This document shows positions 31,501 through 40,717 of a stretch of DNA of 64,000 nt, piece after piece. Source of the stretch: Cytidiella melzeri. Taxonomy: Eukaryota; Basidiomycota; Agaricomycetes; Polyporales; Irpicaceae. The stretch is from positions 62,001 to 126,000 of the forward strand of contig JABYQR010000073.1 in assembly GCA_022592445.1 (NCBI GenBank), given 5' to 3'. A program made the translations under genes and the position numbers. A model generated the notes under the pieces. It made no database searches, was not told the DNA's origin, and saw only the letters and a list, made by a program, of their open reading frames with translations. Each line of letters starts with the position of its first letter. Positions within the stretch are counted from its first letter, which is position 1.

Positions 31501-32078
31501 TCCTGAATGAACTTGTCAAGCTCGGCTTGTTCGTTCAGGGGCATAGGATAAACTTTCGATTTGATGGTCTCAGGAGCATCTGGTTTGAGATCAATCGAAT
31601 GGTCCCAGGGCTGATGCTGGGGTAGCCGATTAGACTCTTCCTCAGAGAAGACTTTAGCGTGTCTGTGATACTCTGATGGAACGATGTCTTCGAAGGAGCG
31701 CTGAGCTTTAGCTTCGTTTGCTTCGGCAGCAAGCTTAGTAGAATAGGTGAAGCCGGCCATACACCAGACTTCGTCAGTGGTGTCTTGGATGATACCGGCT
31801 TTTACCCACTGCCTACGTTCTTTGCGATTACCGTCAACCTTCTGGAAAGGTTCGTTAGGAGATTCTTCCGAGCCGCTCGGAATTGTCATTTCTCCTTTTT
31901 CCCAGTTGACAGTAGGGTTTACGCGCTTGAGCCATGGTAGCCCAAGAATGACGTCTTCTGGACCTAAGTCCGTGACGAGAAACTCTGCTTTTTCCGTGTG
32001 ATCTCCGACTGTGAGTGTAAGGCGAACGAAGTGCGTTAATCCGCCAGCTTTATTCTTAGTTCCGTCAATGTTATGCAA
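28593..32078 (-). CDS. Gypsy A pol: RT, RNase H, integrase, chromodomain
   Basis: An open frame of 1161 codons. It begins inside the protease region (ILGLPWLKRVNPTVNWEKGE near residues 48-65). Then come reverse transcriptase (LRLIQDYRKLNDITVKNRYP, catalytic VYLDDILIW), RNase H (VDASGYATGGIIS, EIWTDHANLQYW), the integrase zinc finger (H-x-H spaced with CDRC) and an integrase core (GVDLITQLP, FSDRGPQF and the Glu of GNGKVERKNQ). Near the end is a chromodomain (VEKVLDSRLHGRWKKLQFLV, KWEGYSDGHNSWEPVENL), which in this group directs integration to marked chromatin. No stop or frameshift in over 3.4 kb. The protease active site lies upstream in another frame. Confidence 0.9.
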   Translation of the reverse strand: MHNIDGTKNKAGGLTHFVRLTLTVGDHTEKAEFLVTDLGPEDVILGLPWLKRVNPTVNWEKGEMTIPSGSEESPNEPFQKVDGNRKERRQWVKAGIIQDTTDEVWCMAGFTYSTKLAAEANEAKAQRSFEDIVPSEYHRHAKVFSEEESNRLPQHQPWDHSIDLKPDAPETIKSKVYPMPLNEQAELDKFIQENLAKGYITPSKSPMASPVFFIKKKDNKLRLIQDYRKLNDITVKNRYPLPLATDIINKLKGAKIFTKFDVRWGYHNVRIKEGDEYKAAFVTNRGLFEPKVMFFGLTNSPATFQALMDNIFADLVAEGKVAVYLDDILIWSNDLTEHRKVVHEVLERLQQHDLYLRPEKCEFEKSEIEYLGLIIRAGEVAMDPVKVQAVSTWPTPKNLKEVRGFIGFANFYRRFIQDFSKHARPLHDLTKKDVPFVWGPAQETAFTLLKKAFTTKPILAVWDPELPTRLEVDASGYATGGIISQKSKEDGFYHPIAYRSASMTEAERNYEIFDREMLAITEALKDWRHYLEGLKEPFEIWTDHANLQYWKTAQHLTRRQARWSLLLADFDFVLVHKPGSTMIHADPLSRLHSHAVTDEEDNKDQVVLKPEHFRILATSALAAASPLESKIRECTEQEAEVAQALATLRKKGPRKLVGGLLEWEESNGLIYYKGKLYIPNNKELRYEIVKSCHDTPAAGHPGKHGTIELVSRHYWWPKMNAFVETYVLGCDRCQRYKSAPHPKAVLQPQETPAGPWEHIGVDLITQLPPSKGFNSIAVYVDHYSDQTHIIPTTTRVNAEGIAGLHYKEVFRLHGIPKKVFSDRGPQFAARFMRALYHRLGIETGFTTAYHPQGNGKVERKNQDIEQYLRLFCQQRQDDWVDHLPAAEFALNSRVHAGNSQTPFDVIYGYRPDFTIPVGKRSNIPSLDERLDNMARVRKETEAALRLSKEKMKQLYESEKRSPRVFQVGDMVWLNAKNVQIHQATPKLGPRQLGPYKVIERIGDLDYKLELPSYLRLHPVFHINRLSPWHDNGKDVLPPPDPIVIEGEEQYVVEKVLDSRLHGRWKKLQFLVKWEGYSDGHNSWEPVENLENSQEAIDDFYKENPGAPRVIKASLFADLRSHFREFNTQTDPAFLRTIYPSTYDLSWDEGKHIGLDISRTSH

Positions 32079-32401
32079 TGAGATAACCCTTTCGAGCGGG
32101 TGCTGAATAATCTTATGCTTCTTGACGAACGGTGACTGATGAATAAAGCCGTAGCTCCCGAATCGATCATTGCAGGAACGCGAATGCTTCTATTCAGACC
32201 TTTAACTAGTACATGTACACGGAAATGAGATGATAACCGATCTAGCGACGATATAGTACATGAGGAGATAGTAGACGACGGGCATGGAGTAGACATTGTA
32301 CACGAGGAAGACGAGGCAGAAGACGAGGAGGACGACGAAGGAGGCAAAGACAGGGTATCTGGGGGACTCGCAGCTGCGGCTGTGTCACGAGTCCGCTTCA
32401 A
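32036..32401 (-). pseudogene. Gypsy A protease segment, frameshifted
   Basis: Holds the retropepsin active site PAMIDSGATALFISH. The frame then diverges. The downstream part of the domain (FVKKHKIIQHPLE) continues in the pol frame, which a one-base loss near 32135 would explain. The Ser-rich start of this segment follows a TTTTTT run at about 32400. Confidence 0.75.
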
Positions 32402-33897
32402 AAAACCGCATTGATTTTGGCTGCCATCTCATCCATTTGCTTCTTTTGGATGTCAAGCATGTCCTTGAGTGCCGCAATCTTAGCATCCTTGTCATTGGAT
32501 GCGTCTTGCTTCGCCGGGTAGTAGTCGACGAGGTCGACGAGGTAGCAGCAACTTTTTGTCCCTTAGGGACGCCTTGAAGTCGCTTCAGACAAACCGCCCC
32601 CAATGACCGGTACCACCGCAGTGGTTGCAAACCGGGTCATCAGGGTGCTTCGAGTCCCTCTTTTTGTGGTTCTCGGATCCACAAACCGAGCAGCGCTTGC
32701 TCATCTCCTTCTTCCATTTCTGGAAGATCTCCTGTTTGCCCAGACCCGCAAAGAGCGAGTCAAACGAGGCGGAGAAGCGGGAGGCGTCGATCTCCATAGC
32801 GTTGGGATCGCGGAACGCTTGCTGGTGGGACTTGCCGTGTCCCGAGGAACTGTCCACCATAACCTTGCCCGTGCTGTTTCGCAAATCGGCGAGCTGAGCA
32901 TCGACTGCCTTGCACTGGTCCTTGAGAGCGTCGTAGGTAGCAGCGCGGGTTTGAAAGTACGAGACACGTTGCAAGTACTCGGTGCTCAAGCTCGACTTGA
33001 GACGATCGAAGAGGTCCTGCTGGCTCCAGCCAGTGCGAGGAGCCCAGGTCTCGAACTCGGAGATATGGGCGGCGAAGGTTTTGTTGCCTTGCTTCATGTT
33101 GGCTATTTTCGTCTTAGCCTCCATGACAGCATCTATTGGCTCAAATTTGGCTTTGAAAGCCTCGATAAACGTATCCCAGCTGTTGCCAAAAGCTGGTTTA
33201 CTACTGGCCAGCTCCTCAATATGAGGGCGGGCCCAGTCGGCAGCGTCGTCTTGCATGAACGACAGGGCGTGGTGATGAGTTTGTGAGGATCGAAGATCCT
33301 CGCGCCATTGTTGTCCACTCGGACCTGGCCTTGCGCGTCTTGCTGGAAGAACGCTTTTCCTTGATTTTGCGCCCAGACAATGAACGCGTGTCGGAAGAGC
33401 CTGGCTTCTGACGAGGTTTTCCCCTTAAAGGAGACCGGCTTCTCGACGATACTCCGTTCTCTGGAGCCGTGAGTAGCAGCGACAACTGCTGGCGTCTGTG
33501 CGGCGGCGAGTGCAGCCACCTGATTGGTGAGGTCAACCATCCTTTGTGTCAGGACGCCCAACATATTTAGGACGTCTTGCTGGCTCAGATTGGCGACTGG
33601 GGCAGCTGGGGCAGCAGGGGCGGCGGGCTGGTTCGGATCCATGTCTTCTTTCGTGATCAGACAACGATTTTCTTCGGAGGGCGGTTGATAGGTCTCTGCG
33701 TAATACTCGTGTTCGATTGCTTCAGTGGGGTCTAGCTGATTTAATCGATTAGGGCACGGTTGGTTATCACACTCGTAGAAGGATCCCTCGTTGGCTCGAA
33801 AGTGGTCGTCTGTGACCGAGATGGGATCGAAGAAATGGATACAATTATCGCAGATCAAAGACGTGGTGGGCAAAAACCGTGGACTGTCTAGATCCAC
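32400..33897 (-). pseudogene. Gypsy A gag, broken by several frameshifts
   Basis: Capsid sequence is split over frames: 33897-33250 (Pro/Ala spacer, VEKPVSFKGKTSSEARLFRH, IFDPHKLITT), then 33256-32585 (DDAADWARPHIEELASS, EFETWAPRTGWSQQDLFDRL, ending in two zinc-binding motifs CSVCGSENHKKR and CNHCGGTGHWG). A final coiled segment near 32500-32400 reads DKDAKIAALKDMLDIQKKQM in yet another frame. Shifts map near 33250 (CCC), 32600 (GGGGG), about 32545 and 32400 (TTTTTT), several at homopolymers. A working copy would presumably encode one gag. Confidence 0.75.
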
Positions 33898-34616
33898 TCG
33901 AAGTAGCTATCGTTATTAACTACGTTAAGTTGCGCAAGAACTTTGCTATAGTTCTTGCGAAGCTGCTTAAACGAGACTTTCCCAATTGCTTTGCAACCCC
34001 AGTCTAGGAGTTGCCACTCGCGGTCGGCTGTGACAGGTGCGAGCTCGTCAAGTCGGTTAAGGAAGCGATTGACTTTGTTGACGAGGTGGAGTAGCGCGCG
34101 ACGATGGTCGGGGTCTGCGCAGTTGAGAAGTTCTTGTAGCTCTGTTAGAGCTTGCAAGCGGGTACGGACAGCGGTAAGCTTCGGCCTGAAGATGCCGATG
34201 AGGTCAACCGGTGATAACTTCTTGAAGTCTATCAGTACCGGTTTGGGTGCAGCGGGAGCGGGAGTGGGTGGAGGAAGTTTGGCAAGTCGCTCAGCGAGAG
34301 TCGGCTTGTGAGTCTGTTGCTCGGCAAGAGTTCGAGCACGTTCCTCGGCTGCACGTTCTCCGTATGCTCGGGCAGAAGCGCGAAGTTGTTGATTTTCCTC
34401 GTAAGAGGGGACGGTGAGGGTGATGCCTTTGACCGGCGGTTTCTTTGATACGTACTTCGCAACGTTGACGAGGTCTTTGTCAGACCAGCGATGAGGTTGA
34501 CCGCTCTTACGCTTGGCAGCGAGAGCGTCGAGGAAAGATGGGGGGAGGCACCTCTTGAGCTGAGGCTCGTTCGTAGAGAGGTCCTTGGAAAAACGGGTGC
34601 GCGTGTCCTTAGGCAC
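33888..34616 (-). CDS. Gypsy A upstream ORF (gag N-terminal part or ORF1)
   Basis: 242 codons, starting MPKDTRTRFSKDLSTNEPQL, with a Pro-rich linker (LAKLPPPTPAPAAPKP) and a helical C-terminal half. Its stop overlaps the next frame at 33897-33888 (-1 register), so it is either a separate ORF1 or the start of gag linked by a frameshift. No domain recognised. Confidence 0.6.
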   Translation of the reverse strand: MPKDTRTRFSKDLSTNEPQLKRCLPPSFLDALAAKRKSGQPHRWSDKDLVNVAKYVSKKPPVKGITLTVPSYEENQQLRASARAYGERAAEERARTLAEQQTHKPTLAERLAKLPPPTPAPAAPKPVLIDFKKLSPVDLIGIFRPKLTAVRTRLQALTELQELLNCADPDHRRALLHLVNKVNRFLNRLDELAPVTADREWQLLDWGCKAIGKVSFKQLRKNYSKVLAQLNVVNNDSYFEWI

Positions 34617-34749
34617 TGAACAACGCAGGGGGTAGAAACGGACGACGTAAGTAGTAGCTCAACGGTATGGAAAGACCGGAGATGTACTCGTCAAACAGGA
34701 ATAAACTTTTTTAAACGGTGGGAATGGGGGAACCCAGGGTTTCACAACG

Positions 34750-34759
34750 ATCTCGACCT
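34750..34759 (-). other. putative self-priming primer-binding site of Gypsy A
   Basis: AGGTCGAGAT on the minus strand, two bases inside the 5' LTR, is a perfect 10-base complement of ATCTCGACCT in the LTR just 28 bp after the TATA box. No TGG-initiated tRNA 3'-end complement is seen. This is the layout of Tf1-type self-priming. Confidence 0.65.
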
Positions 34760-34761
34760 AA

Positions 34762-35520
34762 TGACGCGGAGACGGGGGTTCGACGCGGCAGACAGGGACA
34801 CGGAGTGGATGACGACGAAGTGGTGGTGGTAGGCGTGAAGCACAATACTCTCACCAGCTATAAATCTTATGCAGATGTCTAGCCCAGTAAAGACCAAGTT
34901 AGTATTGTTACTACCAGCTATGTAGTACAAGAGGGAGTTGCTTACCTAGCCCAGTAAAGACCAAGAGGTCGAGATGGGGGGCTAGGAGCGTACATGCAGC
35001 AGTATATATAGACTTCAGGGACCTGCGCACAGACCATGTTGAGGGCAGGCTTTGCAAGAAGCCGTGTGAACGAAGAACAAAAGAACTACTTAAAAGAGAA
35101 CAATAGCTATTGTCTAGTCCTTGCCAAGAACTCTACCCGTGAGAGAATCTATCTAAAAGGAGACCAACTATTGTATTCCATTCCCACACCTGTGAGAACA
35201 TCCTTCCATAAAGAGAACAATAGGGAAAGAACAATAAGGAGCCCATGTGGATGGTATCTATGACGTCAAACCCTAGCTATGGGCTGAGCCATGTGTCTGT
35301 AGCCATGTGGTCTTACTTAAGCTAAGTCACATGCTAGTGTGACGTAGTAGCAAGTAATGTGACCGTGTGGAGCATCTAAGCCACGTGATACGGGCGCTTA
35401 ATAGACGTGCAAAGGAGTTTATGCATGAAAAGGTTGCAACTGAGCTGCAGCCCGGAGTTTTACAGATAAAAACAAGAGGTAAATTGCGAAAATTAAGGGC
35501 TAGTCAGGCCGTCCATGACA
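34762..35520 (-). repeat. Gypsy A 5' LTR
   Basis: 759 bp, promoter copy. TATATATA at 35003-35010 and the presumed transcript start ATCTCGACCT at 34975-34966 (minus strand). Confidence 0.92.
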
Positions 35521-35892
35521 GCTCTCGGACTTCTACCTAGCTTCAGGTAAGGTTCCATATTGAACAACATTTTCTTTTTAGCACAGCATTTCCTGCCAAT
35601 CACAAACAAGCTGTAAAAGGGATGAATCAAATGCAGACATCAGAAGGCCTAACATTGTACAGCTTGATAGACAGTTTCAACCCTAAAAATGACCCTGAGA
35701 AAAGCATAGCTACAGGTTGTGGTTGCACCATAATGCTTACCATCTGAAACCTGAGTTGGATTGGCTGTAAAATTTCTACCCTGCCTCATGTCAGGGGGCT
35801 CTGATGAGGGTTTCTGGTTCAGACAATATTCCCTGGAGCCAATCATCTTCTGGCAAAAGGGATGACAAAGCCTGAGATGCAGACATCAGAAG
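35521..35892. repeat. satellite-like repeat, middle block
   Basis: Continues the unit interrupted at 27668 (GGAAGCTCT then CGGACTTCTACCTAGCTTCAGG, as in the intact copy at 41005). It is cut again at AGAAG by the Copia element. Anchor at about 35735. Confidence 0.8.
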
Positions 35893-36063
35893 TGTTCGAC
35901 TATAGTAAATTAGACGCTTAACGTACGAGCGCCGTAGTTACCGTATATAAGACTTAAACTGATCAATGCAACGATACGCACTTTTGATCCCCAACTCCCA
36001 CTGTGTGATCCCTCTCAATCTTGCTCTCTCAACGCTTTCCTCTACTTGCATAGCCTTCTAACA
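35893..36063 (+). repeat. Copia 5' LTR
   Basis: 171 bp, TGTTCGACTATAG...CTTCTAACA. TATATAAG near 35944 is the probable promoter. Confidence 0.9.
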
Positions 36064-36075
36064 GGTTATGAGCCC
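36064..36075 (+). other. Copia primer-binding site, initiator tRNA-Met anticodon arm
   Basis: GGTTATGAGCCC immediately follows the LTR. Its reverse complement GGGCTCATAACC is the conserved anticodon stem-loop of eukaryotic initiator tRNA-Met, implying priming by a 5' half-tRNA, as in Drosophila copia. Confidence 0.7.
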
Positions 36076-36131
36076 CGGATAAGCTCTTTACCTCACTCAC
36101 ACTACCTTCTGCACTCACTATCCACCAGTTG

Positions 36132-37721
36132 ATGAGCTCTGATCCCACTGATCAGCCTCAACCTCGTCGTTCTACGCGCGAACGACACCAAACCGACTTT
36201 CTTCGAGGCACTATCCCTCGTACCACTTGCAGGAGACGTACCCCGGTCTTCACTCCTACTCCAACTCCTCCTCCTGCTACTACTCCTCCTCATCCAATGT
36301 CTTCCGCTTCTCGCGCTGGTACCCCAGGTTCTGCACCTTCTGCTGCACCTTCTGACCACGCCACAAACGTCCCTACTACCTCTGCTGTCGTCGACCATCC
36401 CACTGCCCGCATCACGGCATCACGTCGAGTCTCAGCACCCCCATCTGATCGCCGTCGCACTCCATTCGACACACTCCGCGACGACTTTGCCCGTCGTCAC
36501 ACCACTAAACCATCGTCAGACGACAGCGACGATCCTATGGACGACGACGAGGCGCACGAAAGGCGAAGGGGCAAACTGCCCAGAGCCCATCGTGCACCTT
36601 CCCCCTCGCCATCTGGCCCTACTGACTCCGCGCGAGCGGTGTCGTCCCTCCTTTCCGTGCCTCCAAAGCACGACGTGGAGTATACTATGTCGCTTAGCGA
36701 CGTTCATAAAGCCTTCGCAGATGTTGGCAAACTCACAGGTCCTGATACCTGGCCGATGTGGAAATTCCGCGTTGATACTGCGATGTCGACTATCGTCGAT
36801 TTCTACAGCTACAGGGGTGGTCTAACTATCCCTCAAGAGGTCCAACGGGCCGTCTTCAACGTCCTGGCTGGACACATCGCAGACTCTGTGATGGCGAACT
36901 ATCTCAACGAGACCGCGCCCCACAGACTCATGGAGAAACTCTCCGAACGTTTCGAGCCGACTTCTACTATGTCGGACGCAAACAAAATCTTCCAACTCTT
37001 CTCCCTCCGCCGTCCTGTCCATGAAATGGACAAACTACTCAACGACGCGCACAACCTCTACTCGGAGATTCTGTCCAAGGGCATCGAATTCCCTCAGCAC
37101 ATCTTCTACTCCGCCCTCGTCGGCATCATTCCCCCCGCCTATGCGCACACTCGCGCTAGCTACGAGGCTGGTGTGCGTTCCCGTACTCCTGCGGGTGAGA
37201 AATACGACTACAACCCCATCTCTTTGAGTGTCGAGCTCCGCCGCGACTTCCATAGTTGGCGACTCGCTCACCCACTTGACCGCTCTTGGTCCAAGGGTTC
37301 GTCAACCCTCGTCCCTCGCGATAGGCCCGCTGGTAGTTCATCCGCCGCGTCGCCAGCAGTCGACAAACGTGTCGAACGTCCGGCGAAAGCCACTTCCTCC
37401 GCTCGTGCGGCCGCCGCTCCTTACTCTAAGGAGAAGTCCGTCCGTGACACTTCGAAGATGAAGTGTTACAACTGCAACAAGACTGGCCACACGACGCCTA
37501 CTTGCCCTTCGCCCTGGACAGAGAAGTCCAAGGAGGCGATGAAGAGGAAGGGTATTACCCGGAAGTCCGTTGCTGCTGGTGCCAAGGGCAAAGCTGCCAC
37601 TGCCGCCGCTGTTGTCACTACTCCCGCTGTCGCTGGTCCGTCGACCACTACTCCTCGTCGCAACCAGAGCGCGTGGGTGTCGGCTCTCTCTGAGTCCGAC
37701 GTCACTATGCACAACAACTAG
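36132..37721 (+). CDS. Copia gag
   Basis: 529 codons from the ATG at 36132. The N-terminal third is Pro/Ser/Thr/Arg-rich. The capsid region (residues about 185-400) has FRVDTAMSTIVDFYSYRGGL, MEKLSERFEPTSTMSDANKI and ILSKGIEFPQHIFYSALVGI, typical of the UBN2-type gag fold. A single zinc knuckle CYNCNKTGHTTPTC is near residue 446. The frame closes with TAG rather than continuing into protease. Confidence 0.85.
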   Translation: MSSDPTDQPQPRRSTRERHQTDFLRGTIPRTTCRRRTPVFTPTPTPPPATTPPHPMSSASRAGTPGSAPSAAPSDHATNVPTTSAVVDHPTARITASRRVSAPPSDRRRTPFDTLRDDFARRHTTKPSSDDSDDPMDDDEAHERRRGKLPRAHRAPSPSPSGPTDSARAVSSLLSVPPKHDVEYTMSLSDVHKAFADVGKLTGPDTWPMWKFRVDTAMSTIVDFYSYRGGLTIPQEVQRAVFNVLAGHIADSVMANYLNETAPHRLMEKLSERFEPTSTMSDANKIFQLFSLRRPVHEMDKLLNDAHNLYSEILSKGIEFPQHIFYSALVGIIPPAYAHTRASYEAGVRSRTPAGEKYDYNPISLSVELRRDFHSWRLAHPLDRSWSKGSSTLVPRDRPAGSSSAASPAVDKRVERPAKATSSARAAAAPYSKEKSVRDTSKMKCYNCNKTGHTTPTCPSPWTEKSKEAMKRKGITRKSVAAGAKGKAATAAAVVTTPAVAGPSTTTPRRNQSAWVSALSESDVTMHNN

Positions 37722-37806
37722 TTTTGAAACTTGCTGGTGACATGGTACTCGAGGTGGAACAGGAAAGTGAAAATCAAATGATTTATACACGCTATCATCA
37801 ACTCGA

Positions 37807-40539
37807 GTGACTTCTTTAGCAAGCGTGCATAGAACTGGCATTACTTTACTTGAACTTCATAAAAAACTCGGTCATCTTAGTTACTTCATGATCAAGAAAC
37901 TACTTCAAACTTCGTCAATCATTTCCGATCATATAACTGACCATACTGAAACTCCGTGCGAGGATTGTTTACTTAACAATATCCATCGCAATACCGTACC
38001 TAAACTTCGTTCTTCATCGTTAGCTGAAGCTTTCGGAGATCACTTTCATATCGACATCTTTGGGCCTCTACCCACAGCGTCGATTACTGGTAAACACAAA
38101 TACTGGTTGACTATCGTCGACGATGCTACTAGATGGTTAGTACTTGCACCACTAGTTACTAAAGATGACGCCTATACTCAATGGGTCATTTTCTCTACTG
38201 AACTTTTGACGCAATATGGTATTTGTGTCAAGATACTTCAAGCCGATAACGACGGTGTCTTTACCAGTAAAGCTATGACTGCTTACTTGAAAACTCAAGG
38301 AACTATACTACGTCTTACTGTACATGATACTCCTCAGCAAAACGGTGTTGCTGAGCGTGTACATCAAACTATTATGAACTTGATTCGAGTAAACCTGCAT
38401 ACTGCATCTTTACCAAATCGACTATGGTGGTACGCTGCATTATACGCGATGTATGTGTACAATCGTTCTCCTCGTACTATACTTAACTACAAAACTCCTT
38501 ACTTTAAGCGATATGGCACAGATGCTAACCTTGATGGACTTCAAGTCTTCGGTCAGCCGTGCATTGTATACGACGAATATCGCACAAATAAACTAGCATC
38601 TAAGGGTAAAAGGGGAGTCTGGATAGGCTTCGCTGAACACTCTAAAGGTCACTACGTTTACTTTGGACAACGTGTCGGAGTTGAACGTAACTTGCAATTT
38701 GTTGACTCTACGATACAAATTGAAGGGGAGAAAGAACCAAATGTCGAAAAACTTACTACTGAAAAACAACTTGAACTTGAGGACAACCCTCACATAGAAC
38801 CAATGGAAATCGACGAGCCTGACCCTACTGGTCCAAGGCGTTCCAACAGAACTCCTCAACTATTGCGTAAAGCTCGTGGTCTAAACTACGACAAAGTAGA
38901 CACTAACATTGCTTTCTACTTAACTGAGTTTAACGCTTACTATGCTGAGGATGTCGGTGACCCTGTCACTTTCAAAGATGTACTTAATCACCCTCTCAAA
39001 GACCATTGGTTTAAGTCTATGAAACTTGAGGTTGATACACTAGAACAACTCGGCACTTGGGAATACTGTATCCCGCCGCCAAATGCCAACATTACTGGTT
39101 CTCGCTTCGTCTACAAGACCAAGTACGAACATGGCAAAGTTACTAAACTCAAGTCAAGACTTGTTGCGCAAGGATACTCTCAGCGTGATGGTATTGATTA
39201 CTATGCAAACGACTTGTTCGCTCCAGTCGCGCGCATGAGTTCTATGCGACTCATACTTACACTTGCGGCTTCACTACACTTCGAGATTAACCAACTCGAT
39301 GTTAAGTCCGCTTACTTATACGGTAAGATTAACGATGATGAAGATCTTTATCTTCGTCCGCCGCCTGGCGACTTACTGCCCAACTTGCCTAAGGGCTGGG
39401 TCCTTAAACTACGCAAAACTATCTATGGCCTTAAACAAGCCGGACGTCGCTGGTACAAGGTACTATGCGATATACTTTTCCAACTTGGACTCAAGCGTTC
39501 AGACTACAATAACGCTGTCTTCCATCTTTATAGGGGAGACAAACTAATACTTATACTCGCTGTTCATGTTGACGATATTACTCTCTGTACTATTACTTCT
39601 GTCGTCGCTGAACAATTTGAGATAGCACTTAGACAACATGTCGAAGTAACAAACGGTGGTACTATCCACTGGATGCTTGGCATGGAGATCGATTACGACA
39701 AAGCCTCTGGTGTTATCAAGCTTCGTCAACGCGATTATATCCAAACTATACTTAAATGAAACAACTTTGACCACGATCATACACGCCGTACACCTATGAT
39801 ACACGAGCACAACTTAGCCCCCCGTGACTCGAAAGAACCTTGTCAGGACGCTGACGCTATTAAACAATACATGTCTTTAGTCGGTGGTTTACGATACGTC
39901 GCTGACTGTACTCGACCAGACGTTGCATACTGCACTGGTCAACTTGCACGATACTTAGCTGACCCTTCTAAGGAACACTACGCTGCAGCTAAACAGTGTT
40001 ACCTATACTTGAAGGGAACGTGCGATTACTGGCTTGTCCTAGGAAACCAAGCAACTACTACTAATACTTCACTTGTCGGATATGCTGATTCTGACGGTAT
40101 GACTACATACGGCAATAAACCAATAATGGGCTACACCTTCACATACAACAACTCGCTTATCTCTTGGTCAAGTAAGCGCGGTTCACTCGTAACACTATCG
40201 GTCACCGAAGCCGAATTATATGCCTTAGCGCATGCGTCAACTGAGGCTATATATCTAAAAGCACTCATTGACGAACTACTAAACTTTACTATGGATCCTG
40301 TCAGAATGTATACTGACAGTGCATCAACTATTGCCATTGTTAGCTCACCTGACAAGCAACATTCGCAACGAACTAAACACTTTGAAATTCGTAAGAATTT
40401 CATCAGCGATCGTGTACTCAAGAAGTATATAACTATTCATCACATATCTTCTAACGATCAACGTGCTGATACACTTACTAAAGCACTACCTCTCGAAAAA
40501 CTCAAGCACTTCAATGAACTACTTCATATTCGTGCTTGA
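37807..40539 (+). pseudogene. Copia pol (integrase, RT, RNase H), interrupted
   Basis: One frame from 37807 (no ATG; real coding continues a few codons upstream as DLYTLSSTR) to 40539, broken by TGA at 39757-39759. Pre-integrase ELHKKLGHLS with CEDC; integrase core DIFGPLP and IVDDATRW; RT KSRLVAQGYSQRDGIDYYAN, FAPVARMSSMRL, catalytic HVDDI. RNase H follows the stop (VGYADSDGMTTYGN, SVTEAELYALAHASTEAIYL). Only a remnant (KLAGDMVLEVEQESENQ) in another frame lies between gag and integrase; the aspartic-protease motif is absent. The TGA stands where an Arg codon would fit. Confidence 0.85.
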
Positions 40540-40546
40540 AGGGGAG
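40539..40546 (+). other. Copia polypurine tract
   Basis: AAGGGGAG directly before the 3' LTR. Confidence 0.75.
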
Positions 40547-40717
40547 TGTCCAACTATAGTAAATTAGACGCTTAACGTACGAGCGCCGTAGTTACCGTAT
40601 ATAAGACTTAAACTGATCAATGCAACGATACACACTTTTGATCCCCAACTCCCACTGTGTGATCCCTCTCAATCTTGCTCTCTCAACACTTTCCTCTACT
40701 TGCATAGCCTTCTAACA
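40547..40717 (+). repeat. Copia 3' LTR
   Basis: 171 bp; begins TGTCCAACTATAG, differing from the 5' copy at two of the first bases and at two G/A positions further in. Confidence 0.9.

Larger units (their letters stand above)
27669..35520 (-). mobile_element. Gypsy (Ty3) LTR retrotransposon A, Tf1/sushi-like chromovirus, full length
   Basis: A 7852-bp element bounded by two 759-bp LTRs (27669-28427 and 34762-35520) and a 5-bp target duplication GCTCT (27664-27668 and 35521-35525) inside the satellite unit. Orientation is minus. The pol polyprotein carries reverse transcriptase (YLDD), RNase H, integrase and a C-terminal chromodomain. Polypurine tract AGGAGGGGGG at 28440-28431. The likely primer site is self-complementary to the LTR transcript start rather than to a tRNA. 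The LTRs look almost identical (I noticed one mismatch), so the insertion is recent, although gag and protease are broken by frameshifts. Confidence 0.92.
35893..40717 (+). mobile_element. Copia (Ty1) LTR retrotransposon, defective
   Basis: A 4825-bp element with 171-bp LTRs (35893-36063, 40547-40717; four differences noticed) and 5-bp target duplication AGAAG (35888-35892, 40718-40722) within the satellite unit. Order is gag, then integrase, RT and RNase H, the Copia arrangement. The primer site matches the anticodon arm of initiator tRNA-Met. Polypurine tract AAGGGGAG at 40539-40546. The protease is missing, a frame change precedes integrase, and a TGA interrupts before RNase H, so the copy is not autonomous. 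Confidence 0.92.

Noticed and set aside
32603..33286. 227-codon plus-strand ORF opposite Gypsy A gag
   Set aside because: Exact antisense of recognisable capsid sequence; no TATA box, intron or motif of its own, unlike the antisense gene in Gypsy B.
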